Assembly (NCBI GenBank): GCA_016758965.1
Contig: JAEPRB010000555.1
Location: forward strand, 1-13,882
Origin: Circinella minor
Lineage: Eukaryota > Mucoromycota > Mucoromycetes > Mucorales > Lichtheimiaceae
Direction: 5' to 3'
DNA length: 13,882 bases
Part shown: positions 8,464 to 13,882 of the stretch, piece by piece
Position numbering within the stretch: the first letter of the stretch is position 1
Layout of the letters: each line of letters starts with the position of its first letter
Translations under genes and position numbers: made by a program
Notes under the pieces: generated by a model
What the model was told of the DNA's origin: nothing
Database searches by the model: none
The model's input: the letters and a program-made list of their open reading frames with translations, nothing else

Positions 8464-8760
8464 ATTTTCCTTTGTAATCGCGTCCGTGATATTCCTCTTC
8501 ATCGTGTCGGTATCTCTCGTTCAGCACAACCTGTTAGACCTATTACTGAAGCTGGTAATGACAAAATTGAAGAAATACGTTTACAAGAGCTCAGAAAAAA
8601 TATTATATTGAAAATAACGTCATCAGTAGACATGTTAAACCGTACTTTATTGAATATGACGCCTGATCAATTAGAAGAATGTAATCAAGCAACACAAAAT
8701 TTGAATAATATTTTACAGAACGTGATAGATCCAAGAAATGCAGTTAGAAAACAAAAATAA

Positions 8761-9316
8761 ATAATAATATATAATTAAAGACAATTTAATCACTTCACTT
8801 TTAATATATAAATACAATAAAAATAAAATACCCGCTTATACTTTTCTGAATGATATACATAAAATCACTTTGTTAAAAATTTTTGTTGAAGCATTTCAAT
8901 AAGAAAGTTTTACATATTTTTTTGTCTAAGTCAAACTGAATAATGAGGACTTAGTTTTTTTTTGTACAGTTTCAATTTTGAATTCCTGCTTCAATTTTAT
9001 CTCAGCAGTCCCCATTTGCACGACCCATTTGCATTTTGGAGAGCAGTCCGATTTGGTGTCGTCATTAGCGTGGACAAAAATCGGCATTCCCAGAAAGTCC
9101 ATTTACAAAAAGAAAAATTAAAGTCGTCAAGAAAATAAAATGACAAAAAGAACATTTTCACAAATACATTTTCAACAAACATGTTTAAAACATTTTATTT
9201 TGATACTTTTAAGTATCAGGGAAAGGAAAGGAAAAGGAATATATAACAAAAAAAAAAGGCGAATAAAAAAATATAAGTATAAGAAAAGAAAAAAGTATGA
9301 GTAAAATAAGAAAACT
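8761..9316. other. Gap between convergent MULE genes A and B, with element-end remnants
   Basis: No gene is supported here. An AT-rich 3' flank of gene A (8761-8985) is followed by a less AT-rich patch, 9001-9100. That patch holds two copies of CCCATTTGCA (9011-9020, 9024-9033), two of GCAGTCC (9005-9011, 9043-9049), an inverted match to the left end (9051-9077), and AAAAATC...CCAGAAAGTCC (9075-9100), resembling the terminal repeat with a 6-bp insertion. The A-rich 3' flank of gene B (9101-9316) follows. A TTTATT at 9194-9199 could serve as AATAAA on -. Confidence 0.6.
9051..9077 (-). repeat. Internal inverted near-copy of the MULE left subterminal sequence
   Basis: It matches the reverse complement of 6142-6168 at 23 of 27 positions, including an unbroken GCTAATGACG. 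It may be the original right end of the element that carried gene A. Confidence 0.75.
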
Positions 9317-11848
9317 TCAATGTTGTTTATCAGGGCGTTTATGTGGATCAGTTATTTTTCCCAAGTTCGAGTGTGTATTATTTAAAAGAAGTATCATTTG
9401 TTCTAATTGTTCATTATTTACTTTGGATTTTTTCTTTGTAACATGATTATAACATCTATCAAGAGCTTGTGATAATAATTGTTGTAATTCTTGGTTCGTG
9501 TTCTGGTCAATATATTGTTGTGGTGGGATGGGAGCAATAGGATTGTATTTCAAAGCATGTGTTTGAATAGGGATTTGGTTGATGCGATTGACAAGAAACA
9601 TATGTTTACAGATGATACGAGATAAATTAAAATCAGGACATGTACATGAAACAATAGTAAACTCGGCAGGACCATATTGCTGTAAAGATAATAAATAATA
9701 GGTAGTTGATGTTGTAAAAGACTTGCATTCAATCATATTATCATTAATTGTTACCATATTACGTGCATCTTCTTCAGACAGATCATAAGCGAGTTTTTTT
9801 CTTGTTCTTTCCTTTGTTGACAACCAGATAGGTTTGATCCCATGTCTTATTTGATGTGCATCTCTGCGAAAATCCAATTCCACTTTTTCAGCTAATATAT
9901 ATATAATGCAGTCAACATGATGATTACGAGAACGACCAGGATACACAGTTTTTAAATGACTATGCCAACTTTCTATTAAATTATTTGTATTGAATATAGC
10001 ATTCTAATAAAAAATAATCACAGTTAGTAACATTCTTTAAATATATTCATATTAATAGCTGATTAATACATGAACCGTTAATACATACAGGTCTCCAGGC
10101 TTTACACCATTTTTCTTTTTTAGGGTACCAATATTGGTACATGTAATCATAGAATTCAACATAACCATTTACATCGTGCCACATTGATTTAAACGAATCC
10201 CATAAAAGCTCAAACAAATTAATACTATCACAATTCATCAAAAGATTCAAAGAATTACGAGCTTACCGTTGTTGTTCTTTTGTTTCATGTGTAGAATTTT
10301 CAACTTTGATCTTATAGAAATTAAAACAATGAGTTACAAGTTAATACATCGTACCAAAACAAACAACAACGTTTCATATATAAAATAAAACCAAATTCAC
10401 TTACCATTTTTTTATATGTTTCTCCCATGCTCTTTTAATGTGCCAATGACACAAAAGAACCTGAACAACATCACCATATACTTGGTTTATAGCATTTATT
10501 TCAATAGGACTACAATCGATCATTATAGACTTAGGGACAAAGTTGATGACACTTTTTAACCATTCAAACCAACTAGCAACAGAGAATGTGGTTTCTGAGT
10601 TTGTTATCATAAAGCCAACAGGACAACTTTTGTTTGTATCAAGATTTTTGTAAACAATGGTAAATAAATAGCAACTATCAGAACTTCGAATAAATGATTT
10701 ATATGTTTTATGGGTCGAATCAACACAAACAATATCCTGCCTTTGAAGAAACTAAAGAGAAATACCATAATAATCAATATCGAATCAATCAAAATAAATC
10801 ATCAATTAACAACAGATCATTTTTACTTACTGGTTTTTGCCATTTGGATATCCAAGCAATTGTAAATCTATTATTATCTTCATCAATGTTTGACAATACA
10901 TCATATCCTTCATCATCAAGATACTTAAGCCAAAGCCGTACACTATCTTTATCGAGTGCTGCTTTTTTTGAAAGTTGAGCAAGTTTTGTTTGAATGAAAT
11001 TTTGGACGTCTTTATAATGAATAAGTTCTGACACAGGCAACAAGTTTGGGTTATTATCAAGCTATACATTTGTTTTTTATAACAATTAGTATTACATCAT
11101 TATTATTATATATTAAGTTTACAAAACATACATAATCTCTTTCTTTACGCGTCAAACACAATGCATTCTGTATAGCTTCCCAGTCCATATTTTTATCAAC
11201 ACGTTCAATAATCCATTTGCGAGCTTCTTCAGGTAAACGAGATGTAATAATATCTTCTGAATTTGTGGGATCATGATTATAGTGACACCAATAATAAACA
11301 ACTTCATATGAACCATCTGGATACTTATATAAATCAATCTTAGCAGGACAATCAACTTTAGAAATCATTTTGGTTGGATCACGTTTGCGTCTTTTAGAAA
11401 GAGGTGTTGATGATAATGATGATGACGAAGAAGAAGCACTTGATGCTTTACGAGGTTTTCCACCATGGTTACAAATAAAACGATACTTCATATGATATAC
11501 AGCAGGACGACCAATTGTTTCTGACTTTTCATTGTTATTATTATCATTATCATTATTATTGTTGCTATTATTGATGCTGTTGCTATAGTTATAGTTATTA
11601 TCATTGGTATTATTATTATTATTATTATTATTATTACTAGTTGCTTTGCCCAAGCTAAAACCATTACGAATAAATGTGGCATGATTTTGAGGAACTATTT
11701 TAAACCATGACTGCCATTCTTCTTCAGTGTTAAAGCTTTTATGAAAAGGATGTACGTCATAATTGGGAGTTTCTTTTGAGATAAAACCTAGTTTATCAAG
11801 TAACAAACATTTAGAGAAATGTTGGGGGTTTGAAGGAATGACAGCCAT
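9317..11848 (-). pseudogene. MULE transposase B (SWIM zinc finger type), five exons, decayed
   Basis: Exons are 11848-11132, 11061-10831, 10751-10405, 10310-10089 and 10003-9317, with GT/AG introns of 70-94 bp. The ATG at 11848 (protein MAVIPSNPQHF) is preferred over an upstream TTG. The protein would be about 734 residues. The N-terminal Cys/His region (RFICNHGG, DCPAKI, HYNHDP) follows an Asn-rich tract. The core has D327 (VDSTHKT), D395 (MIDCS), CHWHIKRAW and E517 (NNLIESWH). The SWIM finger CTCPDFNLSRIICKH spans about 626-640. Damage: TAA at 10265-10263 (CAA to TAA fits: QQR-stop-ARN) and exon 3 one base short, probably a lost A in the A7 run at about 10407-10413. A sequencing error in that homopolymer is possible. 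It is a paralogue of gene A with four shared intron sites. Gene A's fifth intron is absent. Confidence 0.87.
11521..11645 (-). repeat. Asn-coding AAT/AAC microsatellite in MULE B exon 1
   Basis: ATT-type triplets on + read as a poly-Asn, Asn/Ser/Asp tract in the MULE B protein (about residues 72-110). It inserts between the N-terminal segment and the zinc-binding region and has no counterpart in gene A. Confidence 0.88.
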
Positions 11849-11882
11849 GGTCAAAGAGGAAAGTAAACAAACAAAAAAAAAG

Positions 11883-11889
11883 TTTTATA
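11883..11889 (-). promoter_or_regulatory. Possible TATA box (TATAAAA) for MULE B
   Basis: It lies about 35 bp upstream of the ATG at 11848, between the start and the right terminal repeat. The leader would be very short. The match may be chance in AT-rich DNA. Confidence 0.3.
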
Positions 11890-11922
11890 AAAATTGCGGA
11901 TGTATAATTTAATTTACGTCAC

Positions 11923-11943
11923 GACTTTCTGGTGATTTTTAGC
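11923..11943 (-). repeat. Mutator-like element right terminal inverted repeat (21 bp)
   Basis: Exact complement of the left repeat, starting 6 bp inside the right target duplication and 75 bp upstream of the MULE B start codon. Confidence 0.9.
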
Positions 11944-11949
11944 TACGCC

Positions 11950-11958
11950 GATATCAGT
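11950..11958. repeat. Target-site duplication GATATCAGT, right copy
   Basis: Partner of 6093-6101. LINE sequence continues at 11959 with CAAGGTGGG (QGG). Confidence 0.93.
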
Positions 11959-13386
11959 CAAGGTGGGTTTTGTACCCAGCGCAGTGCCTTGGACCAAGCC
12001 CTCTGCTTATATGAACTTTGTCTTCATTATCGATTAGACTATAACAACAATAGTCCAACACTAGCCACTTTAGATATCCAATCCGCGTATGATACAGTTG
12101 ATCGTGCTATCATATGGCGTGTACTTGAACCAACAGCTTTTCCACCTCTACTTGGATTGCTACAAAGTCTTTTTGATAATGTATCAATTCAAGTACTATT
12201 ATCTGGTACCACATCAAGATCTTTTTGGCCTGCTACTAGTGTTCCCCAAAGATCAATTTTGTCTCCCCATTTGTATTCTATATATATTAATTCTTTACCC
12301 CAATTTCTTTGTTCCCCTTCTTCTTTTTATATTTTATCCAATTTATCTGATTCTGATTCTGATTTTCAAGATACACCGATACTTTCATCCCGTCAACGTC
12401 CTCATCGACTGGTTTGTGGTAAGTAGATTAATGCACTACTATATGCTGATGATGTTGTTTTAATTGGTGATAGATCCAATATTAAACAGCTATTAAACCG
12501 AGCTAAAGAACAATCTTATCAACTAGGATATCACTGGAATCCAAGTAAATGTATTGTATTGCAACAACCAACCAGCCAAAATATCAACCCTCTTCCACCA
12601 CTATATCTATATGATCAACCACTTCCAACTGCATCAACATTTGTTTACCTTGGTATTCCGTTTAATGCCAGTGGTATGATCAACAATCAACAACTTTTAC
12701 AACGAAACATTGCATCAGCACTTATGGGTATGCGTACATTATGAACAATTGGATGTAATCCACATGGTTTCCCTCGTCACCTTGCCATTAAAATATATAA
12801 ACAATTCATATGACCGCGTTTTGAATATGAACTAGTAATTGTTCCATTTCTCAAAAAAGAAATACAACAACTTGAAAAAGGCCAAGACCAATGTCTTCAC
12901 TATATATTTGGAGGCCATGCAAAATCATCTACTATTGTTTTTCGCCATATGGCCAATCTACCAACAATGGATGAATGTGTACATACATTAGGCGCTAAAT
13001 ATCTTTCACGTGCATTTTATTTGCCAGAAGATGCTTTACTGACTGAATTACGGCCTATATTATGCGATACCCACCATCGATGGAAGTAATTACAAAAATA
13101 CAATAAAATTTAGAAACTTTTACCTTTACCACATGAAGATGCATCACCACGCGATCGTAAATCGACCATTTGCACCTATCGCACCACCAACCTCCACAAA
13201 TTACAACAAGGCCCTAATGCAGGTGTCCTCATAAAAGCTTGCTGTTCAAAACTTGGCGTTGATTCAATTTTCTTCTTACCAATGACATCTCGGGAACGTA
13301 GCCGCCTACTTTGCTGGCAGATGGGTTGGCTACCAGGAGCACGCCCTTATTTCACCCCAACTGGATTTGAAATAAATTCAAAGTAG
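11959..13386 (+). pseudogene. LINE ORF2 segment 3: RT palm and C-terminal region
   Basis: It continues segment 2 in frame after the Mutator-like insertion: QGGFCTQRSALDQ, then RT motif A DIQSAYDTV (12073 onward), motif B-prime as PQRSILSPHLYSIYIN, and the catalytic YADD at 12442-12453, then thumb and C-terminal sequence (FVYLGIPF, PRFEYEL, YIFGGHAKSSTIVFRHM, CWQMGWLPGARP). The two catalytic Asp of YADD and the one in motif A are kept. PQRS has Arg where PQGS is nearly invariant. Stops are TAG 12424-12426, TGA 12742-12744, TGA 12811-12813, TAA 13087-13089 and TAG 13111-13113, all one C-to-T step from CAG, CGA or CAA. The frame ends at TAG 13384-13386 without a recognisable Cys-rich terminus, so the 3' end may be truncated. 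Confidence 0.88.
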
Positions 13387-13391
13387 GTGGC
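13301..13391. repeat. Short inverted repeat at the LINE 3' boundary
   Basis: GCCGCCTACTTTG (13301-13313) and CAAAGTAGGTGGC (13379-13391) are complementary at 12 of 13 positions. The second arm sits where coding resemblance ends and poly-T sequence begins. It may be chance or a breakpoint microhomology. Confidence 0.45.
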
Positions 13392-13882
13392 TTTTTTTTA
13401 AAAAAATAGGGGTAGCATTTTTGTGTGAGTAGAAAAAAAAACCTTTTTTTTCATTTTTTTTTTACAATTGTCAGAACTCGGCAGGCACAAATCTAATGGA
13501 TCAACAGACGACATCTACAAACTGTTTATAATATTACGGGAAAATAAAAAGAGAACTTAATTCTGTATAACAGATGCTAATGAGAAAAAAAAGACATTTT
13601 AATTAGTAGATTAAAAAATTATAAAAAACCTTTTTTTTTATTATAAAAGCAATAATATATAACAAAGACGAACTCATCTCAAGACATCTGTTTAACCATC
13701 TTGTTCATTTAACATTTAAAATACGTATAAAAAAGTATAGAAAGGTTGGTAAAAAAAAGTTTCGGTGGAATTTAGAGGAAGTTGGGATCTTTATATAGTC
13801 TTTTTTTTTATTATGATTACAGTTTTCAACTTATAAAGAATAAACTCGCGTTTTTTACTATTACTTTTTTGTTTTATTATAT
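13392..13882. other. AT-rich noncoding tail with homopolymer runs
   Basis: I find no gene, RNA or element end here. It has many A and T runs, including two similar AAAAACC-T(8-9) blocks at about 13436-13450 and 13624-13639. It could be a LINE 3' untranslated region, another element entering from the right, or host intergenic DNA. Confidence 0.5.

Larger units (their letters stand above)
6336..8760 (+). pseudogene. MULE transposase A (SWIM zinc finger type), six exons, decayed
   Basis: Exons are 6336-6884, 6954-7235, 7328-7654, 7711-7937, 8005-8276 and 8347-8760. Introns are 56-92 bp and join codons in phase 0. The protein would be about 690 residues. The N-terminus has a WRKY/FAR1-like Cys/His pattern (YVCDH, GCTAKI, DGHNP). 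The core has D282 (LDSTHKT), D350 (MIDCS), CHWHIRRAW and E473 (NNLIESWH). The C-terminal SWIM finger CTCPDFYFNRILCKH is at 578-592. It would cut and insert the element's ends. Damage: TAG at 6801-6803 and 6834-6836 (both fit TGG to TAG), TAA at 8155-8157 (CAA to TAA), and 1-bp losses near 7740 and 8217-8221. Exons 4 and 5 are each one base short of a multiple of three, matching those losses. The exon 3 acceptor is uncertain. Confidence 0.87.
6102..11949. mobile_element. Composite Mutator-like element (5,848 bp) with two convergent transposase genes
   Basis: The unit is flanked by the perfect 9-bp duplication GATATCAGT. Near both ends is a perfect 21-bp inverted repeat (6110-6130 and 11923-11943), set in by 8 and 6 bp. 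Inside are MULE gene A on + and MULE gene B on -, tail to tail, with a 556-bp gap between their stops. A third, degenerate copy of the terminal motif and a 27-bp inverted match to the left end lie mid-element (9051-9100). This suggests two related elements were joined back to back and moved, or were captured, as one unit. The single outer duplication supports one insertion event. Nested insertion followed by loss of internal ends is the alternative. Confidence 0.87.
1..13386 (+). mobile_element. Non-LTR retrotransposon (LINE), split in three by two DNA transposons and decayed
   Basis: The pieces are 1-1131, 5039-6101 and 11959-13386, about 3.6 kb of LINE sequence in all. The order is ORF1 C-terminus, a 26-bp AT-rich spacer, then ORF2 with an endonuclease/exonuclease/phosphatase-type domain, a reverse transcriptase and a C-terminal region. 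ORF2 stays in one frame across both insertions when one target-duplication copy is kept at each site (3,126 nt, 1,042 codons). It has 11 internal stops and no frameshift; ORF1 has one internal stop. The 5' end lies outside the window. The 3' end stops near 13386 with no recognisable poly(A) tail or terminal zinc finger, so it may be truncated. The domain order is seen directly. The clade (Tad/L1-like) is not resolved. Confidence 0.9.

Noticed and set aside
9550..9732. Alternate - frame inside MULE B last exon
   Set aside because: It overlaps the SWIM-finger coding frame, which has clear Cys/His ligands, and shows no features of its own.
174..13113. Alternative genetic code with TAA/TAG as Gln
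   Set aside because: TGA also appears, at Arg positions, and TAA or TAG terminate other genes here at sensible ends (for example 468-470, and the ends of the Harbinger and MULE genes). Mutation explains all cases.

Overview
This window looks like a transposon graveyard from a eukaryotic, AT-rich genome, most likely a fungus. I suspect an early-diverging (Mucoromycota-type) fungus because introns are short (56-94 bp), flanks are AT-rich, and PIF/Harbinger, SWIM-type Mutator and endonuclease-RT LINE families lie together. The sequence does not identify a species. I see no host gene, rRNA, tRNA or CRISPR array.

The layout is nested. The oldest layer is a non-LTR retrotransposon (LINE) on the + strand, split into three pieces: 1-1131 (C-terminus of ORF1, then the ORF2 apurinic endonuclease), 5039-6101 (end of the endonuclease and N-terminal reverse transcriptase), and 11959-about 13386 (RT palm with YADD, and the C-terminal region). 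Two DNA transposons interrupt it. The first is a 3,904-bp PIF/Harbinger element (1132-5035) with 93-bp inverted termini and a 3-bp AAT target duplication. It carries a Myb/SANT-like companion gene (+) and a three-exon DDE transposase gene (-) in convergent orientation. The second is a 5,848-bp Mutator-like element (6102-11949) with a perfect 9-bp target duplication (GATATCAGT). It carries two diverged, convergently oriented MULE transposase genes: A (+, six exons) and B (-, five exons). Each has a zinc-finger-like N-terminus, a D/D/E core with a CHWH motif, and a C-terminal SWIM zinc finger.

Removing both insertions with one target-duplication copy each rejoins LINE ORF2 in a single frame: 635 + 1063 + 1428 nt, or 1,042 codons. 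That frame has no frameshift but 11 nonsense codons. All 11, plus one in ORF1, can be explained by a single C-to-T change of CAA, CAG or CGA. Nonsense codons in both MULE genes fit the same chemistry (CAA to TAA, or TGG to TAG). This points to cytosine deamination, either RIP-like or methylation decay, as a main route of inactivation. MULE A also has two 1-bp frameshifts, MULE B one probable frameshift, and the Harbinger transposase one.

The most unusual feature is the 5.85-kb Mutator unit: two paralogous transposases that share four intron positions, tail to tail inside one target duplication, with degenerate copies of terminal sequence at the midpoint (9051-9100). The last ~490 bp are AT-rich and hold no gene I can support.
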